Below the pieces are notes generated by a model. It did no database searches and was not told where the DNA came from. It was given only the letters and a program-made list of their open reading frames with translations. A program made the translations under genes and the position numbers. A stretch of 64,000 nucleotides of DNA from Devosia yakushimensis (GTDB taxonomy: Bacteria; Pseudomonadota; Alphaproteobacteria; Rhizobiales; Devosiaceae), in assembly GCF_030159855.1 (NCBI RefSeq), contig NZ_BSNG01000001.1, forward strand, positions 1,736,001 through 1,800,000, given 5' to 3'. Shown in pieces: positions 1-8,244 of the stretch. The number at the start of each line of letters is the position of its first letter. Positions within the stretch are counted from its first letter, which is position 1.

Positions 1-280
1 CGCGCGCCTTATGGTCCGCGATCACCTGCTCGAGCAGCGCGACATCGACAGTGTCAGGCGGCACTTCCTGCCCCATCACCCATTTGAGCAAATGTGGGTC
101 TTCCTCGGCCATAAGGGCCTCGAGCCGATCCAGTTCCGCTGCTTCCATGGCTTCGGTATGCGCATCGGCGAACGGCCCCAATACGAGGTCCATTTCCCGT
201 GTGCCGCGGTGCCATGCCCGATAGCGGATTTTCTTCCGGCGCATAGCAATGTCTTCACCGGCTGCGTTTTGCTGCGCCAT
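1..280 (-). CDS. sdhE: SdhE, FAD assembly factor 2 (5' part, runs off the window)
   Basis: The gene reads leftwards from an ATG at 278-280 and leaves the window after 93 codons, so at most a few residues of this family of roughly 90-100 aa are missing. SdhE proteins help attach FAD covalently to the succinate dehydrogenase flavoprotein. The visible sequence contains RYRAWHRGTRE, which holds the family RGxxE motif, followed by an acidic helical stretch (LDRLEALMAEED). It is divergent from recG with 129 nt between them, an arrangement familiar in Hyphomicrobiales. The 3' end is not seen. Confidence 0.85.
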   Translation of the reverse strand, partial: MAQQNAAGEDIAMRRKKIRYRAWHRGTREMDLVLGPFADAHTEAMEAAELDRLEALMAEEDPHLLKWVMGQEVPPDTVDVALLEQVIADHKAR

Positions 281-409
281 GATTCCGAACTTCCTGATTT
301 GTTCCCCCTGTTTACGCGGATTGTGCCGGCTTGTCAGCCATCAATGGCCCCGGGGTGACGAGGCTGTCGCCGGGCGCTAGTTTCGGGACCGAGAGAGGCC
401 CATCGAATC

Positions 410-2518
410 GTGTCACGCCCTGAAAGCCTGTCGCCGCTGTTCCGTTCGCTACATTCCATCAAGGGTGTCGGCGACAAACTGGCTGCATTACTGACCCGCT
501 TTTTCGGCGCCCCCGAAGGCCAGGAAGCCATCGCGCTCGACATTCTGATGCATATGCCTAGCGGTGTCGTGGACCGGCGCCGGCAGGTTGGCATTGCCGA
601 GGCCTATCTCAACCAGATCGTGACGCTGCGCCTGCATGTCGACCGCCACCAGCCGCCGCCGCGTGGCAAGCTGCATGTGCCGCATCGGGTCTTCGCCCAT
701 GACGATACCGGCGATATCCAGCTGGTATTCTTCCGCGCCCAGGGCGGCTGGGTGGAAAAGGCCCTGCCCGTGGGCGAGGAGCGCTTTGTTTCCGGGCAGA
801 TCGGCTTTTTCAACGGTGAAAAGCAGATCACTCATCCCGATTATGTGGTGGAGCCGGATAAATTCGCCACCCTGCCGCTGGTCGAGCCGGTTTACCCGCT
901 GACCCAAGGGCTCAGCTCCAAGGCGCTCGCCAAGCTGGTACGCCAGGTGGTGGATAGCGTGCCCGACCTGCCCGAATGGATCGGCCCCGAAACGCTGGCC
1001 AAGCACAAATGGCCCGGCTTTGCTCAAGCCATGCAGTCAGTCCACCTGCCCGAAAACCCTGTCGAAGCAGAGCTTTGGGGCCCTGCCCGCATGCGGCTGG
1101 CTTATGACGAATATTTCGCCGGCCAGCTCACCTTGCAGTTGATCCGCTCCACCATGACCGCTGCGCGCGGCATTGCCCGCGTCTTCACGGGCGAGATCAC
1201 CGCGCGGGTGGCCGAGGCCCTGCCCTTTTCGCTGACCGAGGGCCAGCAACAGGCTGTTGCGGAAATCCGCGCCGACCTCGCCTCCCCCGACCGCATGTCC
1301 CGGCTGCTGCAGGGCGATGTCGGCTCCGGTAAAACCGTGGTCGCGCTGATGGCCATGGCGGCCGTTGCCGAGGGTGGTGCGCAATCGACATTGATGGCGC
1401 CCACCGAAATCCTCGCCACACAGCATTTCAAAACGCTGAAACCCCTCTGCGACAAGGCTGGGCTGGGCTGCGAATTGCTGACCGGCAAGATGCCCGCCGC
1501 CGAGCGCCGCGCCATTCTGGCGGGCATTGCGAATGGGCAGACCGATATCGTTGTGGGTACGCACGCCTTGTTCCAGAGCGGGGTCGAGTTTCACAATCTG
1601 GGCCTGACCGTCGTCGACGAGCAGCACCGCTTCGGCGTGCATCAGCGGCTCGCCCTCTCCGACAAGGGCCGTCACACCGATCTTCTGGTGATGACCGCGA
1701 CGCCCATTCCTCGCACGCTGGTCCTCACCCATTTCGGCGACATGGCGGTCAGCGTCTTGCGAGAAAAGCCGCGCGGGCGTCAGCCGATCGACACCGCCGT
1801 CCTGTCGATTGGCGATTATGCCCGCGTCATCTCCCGCCTCCAGGCGCGCCTCTCCGAAGGTGCGCAGGCCTTTTGGGTCTGCCCGCTGGTTGAAGAAAGC
1901 GAGCATCTCGATGTGATTTCCGCCGAGGACCGCTTCGCCGAATTGCAGAAGGTGTTCGGGGATCAGGTCGCGCTTGTGCACGGCCGCATGAGCGCCGCCG
2001 CCAAGCAGGAGGTCATGCAGCGGTTTGCCGCCAATGAATTGAAGCTCTTGGTTGCCACCACCGTCATCGAAGTGGGCGTCGACGTGCCCAATGCCTCGAT
2101 CATGATCATCGAACATGCCGAGCGTTTCGGCCTGGCGCAGCTCCACCAGCTCCGCGGCCGGGTCGGGCGCGGCTCGGTGCGCTCAGCGTGTCTCTTGCTC
2201 TACAAGGACCCGCTCAGCGAAACCGCCAAGGCGCGGCTCGACACCATCAAATCCACCGAAGACGGCTTTGAAATCGCCGAACGCGACCTTGAATTGCGCG
2301 GCCAAGGCGATGTGCTGGGCACGAGGCAATCCGGCATGCCCGGATATCGCCTGGCCGTGGCTGATGTCCACCGCCACCTCATCGATTTCGCCCATGACGA
2401 CGCCAAGGCGCTATTGGCCCGCAATCCCGGCCTCTCAGGACCGGACGGCGAAGCCGCGCGCACCGCGCTCTATCTGTTCCGGAAAGACCTCGCCATCCCG
2501 CTGATCCGGGCGGGGTGA
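410..2518 (+). CDS. recG: ATP-dependent DNA helicase RecG
   Basis: RecG is a branch-migrating superfamily 2 helicase that reverses stalled forks and processes Holliday junctions in the cytoplasm. The 702-aa product has the usual length. It shows an N-terminal wedge/OB region (roughly residues 1-250), Walker A GDVGSGKT near residue 302, the DEQHRFGV box near 402, the motif TATPIPRT near 428, and a C-terminal helicase domain with GRVGRG. The start is GTG at 410, with a purine-rich gagagagg about 10 nt upstream. Its stop codon abuts the stop codon of glmS on the other strand with no intergenic base, so the two genes converge tail to tail. Confidence 0.96.
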   Translation: MSRPESLSPLFRSLHSIKGVGDKLAALLTRFFGAPEGQEAIALDILMHMPSGVVDRRRQVGIAEAYLNQIVTLRLHVDRHQPPPRGKLHVPHRVFAHDDTGDIQLVFFRAQGGWVEKALPVGEERFVSGQIGFFNGEKQITHPDYVVEPDKFATLPLVEPVYPLTQGLSSKALAKLVRQVVDSVPDLPEWIGPETLAKHKWPGFAQAMQSVHLPENPVEAELWGPARMRLAYDEYFAGQLTLQLIRSTMTAARGIARVFTGEITARVAEALPFSLTEGQQQAVAEIRADLASPDRMSRLLQGDVGSGKTVVALMAMAAVAEGGAQSTLMAPTEILATQHFKTLKPLCDKAGLGCELLTGKMPAAERRAILAGIANGQTDIVVGTHALFQSGVEFHNLGLTVVDEQHRFGVHQRLALSDKGRHTDLLVMTATPIPRTLVLTHFGDMAVSVLREKPRGRQPIDTAVLSIGDYARVISRLQARLSEGAQAFWVCPLVEESEHLDVISAEDRFAELQKVFGDQVALVHGRMSAAAKQEVMQRFAANELKLLVATTVIEVGVDVPNASIMIIEHAERFGLAQLHQLRGRVGRGSVRSACLLLYKDPLSETAKARLDTIKSTEDGFEIAERDLELRGQGDVLGTRQSGMPGYRLAVADVHRHLIDFAHDDAKALLARNPGLSGPDGEAARTALYLFRKDLAIPLIRAG

Positions 2519-4345
2519 CTATTCCACCGTCACCGACTTCGCCAGATTCCGTGGCTGATCGACGTCCGTGCCCATGAAGACCGCTGTGTGATAGGCCAGC
2601 AATTGCACCGGGATCGTCGCCAGGATCGGCGCGACGAAATTGTGCACGTGCGGGATGACGATGACATCGGCAACGCCATGCCCGACGGTTGCGGCACCTT
2701 CGGCATCGGTGATCAGGATGATCTTGCCGCCGCGGGCGGCGACTTCCTGCATGTTGGACAGCGTCTTGTCGACCAGCTCGTCGGACGGCGCAACCACGAT
2801 CACCGGCATGGCTTCATCCACCAACGCGATCGGGCCATGCTTGAGTTCACCTGCTGCATAACCTTCGGCGTGGATGTAGCTGATTTCCTTGAGCTTCAGC
2901 GCACCTTCCATGGCGATGGGGAACATCGGGCCACGGCCGAGATAGAGCACATCCTTGGCCTTGGACAGCCGCTTGGCAATGTCCATGATCTGCCCCTCGG
3001 CGCCCAGTGCCGCCGATACGGCCGCCGGCAATTCGACCAGCGCGCGCACCAGTTCGGCTTCCCGGTCGACGCTCAGCACGCCACGGGCACGCCCGGCCGC
3101 AATGGCCAGACTGGCCAGCGCGGTGAGTTGTGCCGTCAATGCCTTGGTCGAGGCGACACCGATTTCCGGTCCGCAGAGAATGGGAAAGACCACGCCGGAT
3201 TCGCGGGCAATGGTGGATTCGAGCGTATTGACCAGCGAGGCCACATGCTGGCCCTGGCTGGCGCAATAGCGTAGCGCTGCAAGCGTGTCGGCCGTCTCGC
3301 CGGATTGGGAGATGAACAGCGATAGCCCGCCCTTTTCCAGTGGCGGCTCGCGATAGCGGAATTCGGACGCCACATCGATATCCACCGGCAGGCGCGCATA
3401 GCGCTCGAACCAGTATTTTGCTACGGCGCCAGCAAAATAGGCCGTGCCACAAGCGCTGACCGTCAGCCGGCTCAGATCGGAGAAATCGAAGGGCAGCGTT
3501 TCGCGCAGGGCGACCCGCTCGGCGCCCATATCCACATAATGGCTCAGGGTATGGGAGATGGTCTCGGGCTGTTCGTAGATTTCCTTGGCCATGAAATGGC
3601 GGTGGTTACCCTTGTCCACCAATAGTGCCGAGGCCTGCGAAATCTGCTGCTCGCGGTGGACGATCGCGTCCATGCCGTCGCGGATGGTGACGCCGTTGGG
3701 TGTGATCACCGCCCAGTCGCCGTCCTCGAGATAGGTCAGGCGCGACGTGAACGGGGCCAGCGCCATGGCGTCCGAGCCCAGATACATTTCGGTCGTGCCA
3801 TAGCCCACGGCCAGCGGCGCACCATGGCGGGCCGCAATCAGCAGTCCTTCCTGATCCCTGAACAGGAATGCCAGGGCAAAGGCCCCCTTGAGCTTCTTGA
3901 GCGTGCGCGCCACCGCCAGTTCCGGGTCGGCGCCATTGGCCAGTTCGCGGCTGACCCAAAGAACGACAGATTCCGTATCGGTCTGCGTCTGTGGCAGGTA
4001 GCCGTCCTTGGCGAGATCGGCCAGCATTTCGCGGAAATTCTCGATAATGCCGTTATGCACCACCGCTACCCGCTCGGTGGCGTGCGGATGGGCGTTCAGC
4101 TCGGTCGGCGCGCCATGCGTGGCCCAACGGGTATGGCCGATGCCGATCCGCCCATCGAGCGGCTCGAAAGCCAGCTTCTGCGCCAGATTGCCCAGCTTGC
4201 CCTCGGCCCGGCGGCGGTTGATGGCGCCATGTTCAAGCGTTGCCACGCCCGCGCTGTCATAGCCGCGATATTCGAGGCGCTTCAGCGCATCGACGAGACG
4301 CCCGGCGACCGGCTCACTGCCAACGATACCCACAATGCCGCACAT
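2519..4345 (-). CDS. glmS: Glutamine--fructose-6-phosphate aminotransferase (isomerizing)
   Basis: GlmS makes glucosamine-6-phosphate from fructose-6-phosphate and glutamine, the first committed step to UDP-GlcNAc, peptidoglycan and LPS. The 608-aa protein begins MCGIVGIVG, so Cys2 becomes the N-terminal nucleophile once Met is removed. A glutamine amidotransferase domain fills about residues 1-230, followed by two SIS sugar-isomerase domains. It ends in the typical NLAKSVTVE. It lies 4 nt downstream of glmU, so the two pathway genes form an operon. No glmS ribozyme would be expected in this group and none is apparent in the 4-nt gap. Confidence 0.97.
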   Translation of the reverse strand: MCGIVGIVGSEPVAGRLVDALKRLEYRGYDSAGVATLEHGAINRRRAEGKLGNLAQKLAFEPLDGRIGIGHTRWATHGAPTELNAHPHATERVAVVHNGIIENFREMLADLAKDGYLPQTQTDTESVVLWVSRELANGADPELAVARTLKKLKGAFALAFLFRDQEGLLIAARHGAPLAVGYGTTEMYLGSDAMALAPFTSRLTYLEDGDWAVITPNGVTIRDGMDAIVHREQQISQASALLVDKGNHRHFMAKEIYEQPETISHTLSHYVDMGAERVALRETLPFDFSDLSRLTVSACGTAYFAGAVAKYWFERYARLPVDIDVASEFRYREPPLEKGGLSLFISQSGETADTLAALRYCASQGQHVASLVNTLESTIARESGVVFPILCGPEIGVASTKALTAQLTALASLAIAAGRARGVLSVDREAELVRALVELPAAVSAALGAEGQIMDIAKRLSKAKDVLYLGRGPMFPIAMEGALKLKEISYIHAEGYAAGELKHGPIALVDEAMPVIVVAPSDELVDKTLSNMQEVAARGGKIILITDAEGAATVGHGVADVIVIPHVHNFVAPILATIPVQLLAYHTAVFMGTDVDQPRNLAKSVTVE

Positions 4346-4349
4346 GGTC

Positions 4350-5702
4350 TTATCCCTTCTTCGACTGCTTCTTGGCCGCAGCCTTGGCGAAAATCTCTTT
4401 TGCCCGTCCGGGCTTGGCCACCTGGCGGGCCCGGCCCAGGGCCAGCGCGTCGTCGGCCACGTCCTCGGTGATCACGCTGCCGCTGGCAACCAGCGCGCCC
4501 TTGCCCACCGTGACCGGCGCCACTAGCGACGAGTTCGAGCCAATAAAGGCCCCGTCGCCAACAATGGTCTGGTGCTTGTTGTAGCCGTCATAATTCACGG
4601 TGATGACACCCGCGCCGATATTGACCTCGGCGCCGATCGTCGCGTCGCCGATATAGCTGAGATGGCTGATCTTGGCACCCTTGCCGATTTCAGCCTTCTT
4701 GACCTCGACGAAATTGCCCACCTTGGCGCCTTCGCCCAGATTGGCCTCGGGCCGCAGCCGCGCAAACGGCCCGACCGATGCATTGGCGCCCACATGGGCC
4801 CCTTCGAGATGGCTGAAAGCGTGGATCACAGCGCCCTTCTCGATCACCACGCCCGGGCCGAACACCACATTGGGTTCGATGGTGACGTCGCTGGCGATCT
4901 CGGTGTCATAGGAAAACCAGACGCTTCGGGGATCCTTGAGCGTCACGCCCGCTTTCATGAAATCCTCGCGCCGCACGTCCTGGAACAGGCCCTCGGCCCG
5001 TGCCAGCTGGCTGCGATCGTTGACGCCCATGACGTCGTTTTCCGGCGCCACGCCATAGCCAACCTTCTTGCCGGCGGCATTGGCCAGTTCAACCAGGTCA
5101 CCCAGATAGTATTCACCCTGCGCATTATTGTTGCCGACCTGGTCGATCAGGTCGCGGAAGACTTCGGCGCGGAACGCCAAAATACAGGCATTGCACAGCC
5201 CGATGCGCCGTTCTTCCTCGCTCGCATCCTTGTGCTCGCGAATGGCTAGCAGCCGCTCGCCATCGGTGATGAACCGGCCATAGCCAGTCGGGTCTTCCGG
5301 CTCGAACCCGAGAATGGCGACGTCCAGTCCGGCGTCCAGCCGGTCCAGCACCGCGCGAAAATTACTGCCGCGCAGCAGCGGGTGGTCGCCATAGACCACG
5401 GCAATATAGCCTTTGGCCGTCTCGAAGGCCGCGCGTGCCATCGAGGCGGCATGCGCCGTACCCTTGGCGATAGACTGCTCGAAATGCTCGATTGCGGGGT
5501 CCAATGCGGACACCGTCTTGCGGATCTGGTCGTGCCGCGGGCCAGTCACCAGCGCAATGCGGGTCGAGCCCGCCTCGCGTGCGGCGCGCGCCACGTGACC
5601 GACAATGGGCATGCCGCCCACCGGATGCAGGACTTTCGGCGTTGTCGATCGCATGCGGGTGCCTTCGCCCGCGGCAAGAATGATCGACAGCAATTCAGTC
5701 AT
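4350..5702 (-). CDS. glmU: Bifunctional GlmU: GlcN-1-P acetyltransferase / GlcNAc-1-P uridyltransferase
   Basis: GlmU catalyses the last two steps to UDP-GlcNAc. The N-terminal uridyltransferase domain carries LAAGEGTRMRS (about residues 10-20). The C-terminal part is a left-handed beta-helix acetyltransferase with hexapeptide repeats and the typical HLSYIGD segment, followed by a basic tail ending KKQSKKG. The length of 450 aa is normal. It is the first gene of the glmU-glmS pair, and its promoter should lie in the 110-nt divergent region before position 5813. The ATG at 5700-5702 is the natural start. Confidence 0.96.
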   Translation of the reverse strand: MTELLSIILAAGEGTRMRSTTPKVLHPVGGMPIVGHVARAAREAGSTRIALVTGPRHDQIRKTVSALDPAIEHFEQSIAKGTAHAASMARAAFETAKGYIAVVYGDHPLLRGSNFRAVLDRLDAGLDVAILGFEPEDPTGYGRFITDGERLLAIREHKDASEEERRIGLCNACILAFRAEVFRDLIDQVGNNNAQGEYYLGDLVELANAAGKKVGYGVAPENDVMGVNDRSQLARAEGLFQDVRREDFMKAGVTLKDPRSVWFSYDTEIASDVTIEPNVVFGPGVVIEKGAVIHAFSHLEGAHVGANASVGPFARLRPEANLGEGAKVGNFVEVKKAEIGKGAKISHLSYIGDATIGAEVNIGAGVITVNYDGYNKHQTIVGDGAFIGSNSSLVAPVTVGKGALVASGSVITEDVADDALALGRARQVAKPGRAKEIFAKAAAKKQSKKG

Positions 5703-5812
5703 GAGGCGTTCTCCGAGCGGCGATCTTCTCGTCGCCGATTTTCACAAATTTATGGCACGCAAGAGTTGGCGAACCGATAACAGCGGCGGCATTGTATTAA
5801 CGGGCGCAAGAC

Positions 5813-6631
5813 TTGATTCGACTGCGCCGCGGGGTGGCGTCATTGGCTAACGCATCGGAACAATTCCGGCAATCGGACGTCACCCTATGGGGTCTAGTGG
5901 CGCTGATTGTGGGCGGCATTGCCGTTTTCAGCGCCAATGTATCCGCGATCGTCCCGCCGAGCTTGCTGGCGGGCTTGCACAAGACCCGCCTTGAGGGCGC
6001 TTCGGTCGAGCAATTGCGGCTCGATGTCTCCGAGCTTCGCAAGGAAACGCTCCGCCTCAAAAACGAGAATACGACGCTGCTGACCCGTTTTGCCCTGCAG
6101 GAACAGTCGGGCGGAGAGGTGACGCGGCGGGTTGGGGCGCTTGAAGTCAGTCTGCCGCGCCTGCTTGAGGCGGTTCCCGACAGCGCCGAAATCGACCGCA
6201 GCATTCTGACCTCATCCATAGGCAATGGCGAGGCGGTGGTTTTTGCGGCCGAGGGGGGCAGCGTCAAGGTGAGCCAGCAGCCCATGCCGCAGGCGCTCCC
6301 GTCGGCTCCGGACAACCAGCCCCTGCCCGATCCGGTCGAAACTGCCAGTATAGATGAGACCCCGGCCGCGCTGGCGTTCGGCGTCGCTGTCGGTCCTGAA
6401 ATTGCAGCCGCGGACGCGGGATTGGCCTGGAATGACATCTCCACCAAGGTTGGCCCCTTGCTGCTTGGCCTTGCGCCCCGCCTGGCCGACCAGCTCGAAG
6501 GCGATGGCAAGCGCATCGTGGTGGGCCCGATAGCGGAGATTTCTCAGGCGAGAGCCTTGTGCAACCGACTTGAAAGCGTATCGATTTCCTGCACGCCGAT
6601 GCCGTTTACCGGCATCCCTCTCCCCAACTGA
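5813..6631 (+). CDS. Membrane-anchored coiled-coil protein with SPOR-like C-terminus, function unknown
   Basis: The protein is 272 aa if it starts at TTG 5813. It has one transmembrane segment (about residues 25-47), then a heptad-rich coiled coil (about 55-95, LRLDVSELRKETLRLK), a proline-rich linker, and a C-terminal stretch (RIVVGPIAEISQARALCNRL) that resembles the glycan-binding SPOR fold. That last point is a pattern match only. The topology suggests a periplasmic protein anchored in the inner membrane, perhaps linked to the cell wall or division. The start is uncertain: a GTG at about 5834 is an alternative and no strong ribosome binding site marks either. It sits alone between glmU and tRNA-Lys. 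Confidence 0.75.
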   Translation: MIRLRRGVASLANASEQFRQSDVTLWGLVALIVGGIAVFSANVSAIVPPSLLAGLHKTRLEGASVEQLRLDVSELRKETLRLKNENTTLLTRFALQEQSGGEVTRRVGALEVSLPRLLEAVPDSAEIDRSILTSSIGNGEAVVFAAEGGSVKVSQQPMPQALPSAPDNQPLPDPVETASIDETPAALAFGVAVGPEIAAADAGLAWNDISTKVGPLLLGLAPRLADQLEGDGKRIVVGPIAEISQARALCNRLESVSISCTPMPFTGIPLPN

Positions 6632-6654
6632 GGCAGCAAGAGGCGCAATTGCGG

Positions 6655-6682
6655 TTGACAGCCGAACTTGTCTGGCTATGTT
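6655..6682 (+). promoter_or_regulatory. Probable sigma-70 promoter for tRNA-Lys
   Basis: A perfect -35 hexamer TTGACA (6655-6660) is separated by 16 nt from TATGTT (6677-6682). The predicted start point is about 30 nt upstream of the mature tRNA 5' end at 6719. This is the clearest consensus promoter in the window, which suits a stable RNA gene. Confidence 0.7.
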
Positions 6683-6718
6683 CCGCCGCAACGCCAATAG
6701 CGTTGGCCGTTTCGGTCT

Positions 6719-6793
6719 GTGCCGGTAGCTCAGTGGTAGAGCATTCGACTTTTAATCGAATGGTCGAGGGTTCGACCCCCTCCCGGCATACCA
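6719..6793 (+). tRNA. tRNA-Lys (anticodon TTT), CCA encoded
   Basis: A full cloverleaf can be folded. The acceptor stem GTGCCGG pairs with CCGGCAT (G1-U72 wobble), the D stem is GCTC/GAGC, the anticodon stem TTCGA/TCGAA encloses the loop CTTTTAA with anticodon TTT, and the T arm GAGGG-TTCGACC-CCCTC is intact. The discriminator is A at 6790, and CCA is encoded at 6791-6793. A consensus promoter lies just upstream. Confidence 0.96.
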
Positions 6794-6814
6794 TCTCCCT
6801 TCATCATCGGGATC

Positions 6815-7348
6815 GTGACCGTGTCGCAAGGTAGTCTTGGTCTGCTCAAGGTGCTGGCCGTGACCGCCCTGACCTTCGCGGTCGGCACGCTGGTGATGCT
6901 CTATGTCATACTGCTGCTGGCCCGTTACGGCGCAAATCTGCCGATGATCGGGTCGCTGCCGCTGAGCGCGCCGCCGGAAATGGTGCCGCTGCTGGCCGAC
7001 AACCGGCTGTTCACGACACTTGCGGCCGTCCATGTCACCGTGTCGGGCCTGGCCTTGCTGATCACCAGCAATACGATCGATATGGGCCTGCTGATCGTAT
7101 CCAAGGCGGTGACGGTGGTGATCACCGCCCTGCTTGGCTTCGTCGGTGGCCACATGGCCTTTCTGCAGATCACCGAAGGCACGGCCTTCGCGCTGTCGCC
7201 GTTGACGCCGGTCCTCATCGTACTGGTCGGCTTCTGGCTGCTCTCGACCCTGCTCAGCGTGCCGACGCTGCGCCAATTGGGCAATCTGCGTTTTGTTGTG
7301 GCAGTGGCTTTGGTGCTGCTGGGACCGATGGTGCTGGTGGCGCTTTAG
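6815..7348 (+). CDS. Small multi-pass membrane protein, function unknown
   Basis: The 177-aa product is strongly hydrophobic, with about four or five predicted membrane segments (near residues 10-35, 64-82, 86-110, 128-148 and 155-175) and few charged residues. No catalytic motif is recognisable. The GTG at 6815 is taken as start; a second in-frame GTG at 6821 is equally possible. It begins 21 nt after the tRNA CCA end, so it may be read from the tRNA promoter. I cannot assign a family. Confidence 0.7.
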   Translation: MTVSQGSLGLLKVLAVTALTFAVGTLVMLYVILLLARYGANLPMIGSLPLSAPPEMVPLLADNRLFTTLAAVHVTVSGLALLITSNTIDMGLLIVSKAVTVVITALLGFVGGHMAFLQITEGTAFALSPLTPVLIVLVGFWLLSTLLSVPTLRQLGNLRFVVAVALVLLGPMVLVAL

Positions 7349-7370
7349 CGCGAATCCCATTCTCCACGGT

Positions 7371-7448
7371 GTCATTCCCGCGAAAGCGGGAACCTCCGTT
7401 TACTTCTCCAGCACCCTGAACAGAGGCTCCCGCTTTCGCGGGAATGAC
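7371..7448. repeat. Family A palindromic repeat (copy 1)
   Basis: Two inverted arms, gtcattcccgcgaaagcggg at the left and a near-complementary cgctttcgcgggaatgac at the right, enclose about 35 nt. Each arm also contains its own small palindrome (CCCGC gaaa GCGGG). It lies between the end of the membrane-protein gene and the 3' end of map, and so could form the transcript end for either. Similar copies occur at 14485, 15166 and 19591, with single-hairpin forms at 24985, 63471, 63641 and 63835. Confidence 0.9.
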
Positions 7449-7484
7449 TCTGTGGGGAGAGACCTATTGTGGAAATGCCCCCAC

Positions 7485-8240
7485 TTAAGCAGCCAGTGTC
7501 ACCACGACGGCTCCGCGCGGGGTGGCCACCACCGTATGCTCATACTGCACACACGGTGCCGAAGGCGTGCTGATCAGCGTCCATTCGTCGTCTGGTGACT
7601 TCTGATCGGCCATGCGCCCCCCCAGGGACAGGAAGGGCTCGATGGTGAAGACCAGGCCATTGGTCATGCGGCGGCGCTCGGTCCTGTCGGGCCAGGTGGC
7701 GATTTCGCCTGGCTCGTCATGGAGGCTATCGCCCACGCCGTGGCTGGCGAGATTGCGGATCAGCGTATAGCCGCCCTTCTTGGCGAACTTGCCGATGGCC
7801 TCGCCGATATCGGCCAGTGGCGCGCCGGCCTTGACCGCACGGATGCCGGTCCACATGGCCTTCTTGCCGTCGCGGCAGAGCGCATCCAGCCGCTTGTCGC
7901 CGATACCCAGCACATAGGAGGCGCCGGTATCGGCGAAGACACCATGCTTTTCGGCCGAGACGTCGATATTGACCAGATCGCCCTCATGCAGCACCCGGTC
8001 GCCCGGAATGCCATGGGCGATTTCCTCGTTCACCGAGATGCAGGTTTCGCCGGGAAAGTCATAAGTGATCACCGGCGCCGAGCGCGCACCATGCTCGGCC
8101 AGCAGCCGCGCGCCGATCTCGTTGAGTTCGGCAGTGGTCATGCCGGGCCGCATGGCGGCCGCCATGGCATCGCGGGTAATGGCGCAGATGCGGCCGATTT
8201 CCCTAAGCTTTTCGAGCTGCTCTTCAGTGGTGATGGTCAC
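7485..8240 (-). CDS. map: Methionine aminopeptidase, type I
   Basis: This enzyme removes the initiator Met from nascent cytoplasmic proteins. From the GTG at 8240 the product is 251 aa, the usual length; longer readings only add a frame inside pgi. The metal ligands are present in order: Asp in NIDVSA, Asp in FADTGAS, His in SHGVGDSLHDEP, Glu in FTIEPF and Glu in QYEHTVV. The substrate His lies in IAHGIPGD. It starts 4 nt after the pgi stop codon, so it is probably expressed as the last gene of a tgt-pgi-map unit. Confidence 0.95.
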   Translation of the reverse strand: MTITTEEQLEKLREIGRICAITRDAMAAAMRPGMTTAELNEIGARLLAEHGARSAPVITYDFPGETCISVNEEIAHGIPGDRVLHEGDLVNIDVSAEKHGVFADTGASYVLGIGDKRLDALCRDGKKAMWTGIRAVKAGAPLADIGEAIGKFAKKGGYTLIRNLASHGVGDSLHDEPGEIATWPDRTERRRMTNGLVFTIEPFLSLGGRMADQKSPDDEWTLISTPSAPCVQYEHTVVATPRGAVVVTLAA

Positions 8241-8244
8241 GCGT

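Noticed and set aside
7293..7598. Short frame containing VIPAKAGT-like peptide
   Set aside because: This peptide is the translation of the family A repeat and recurs wherever the repeat does (also near 15100, 19600 and 27000); it is not a gene.
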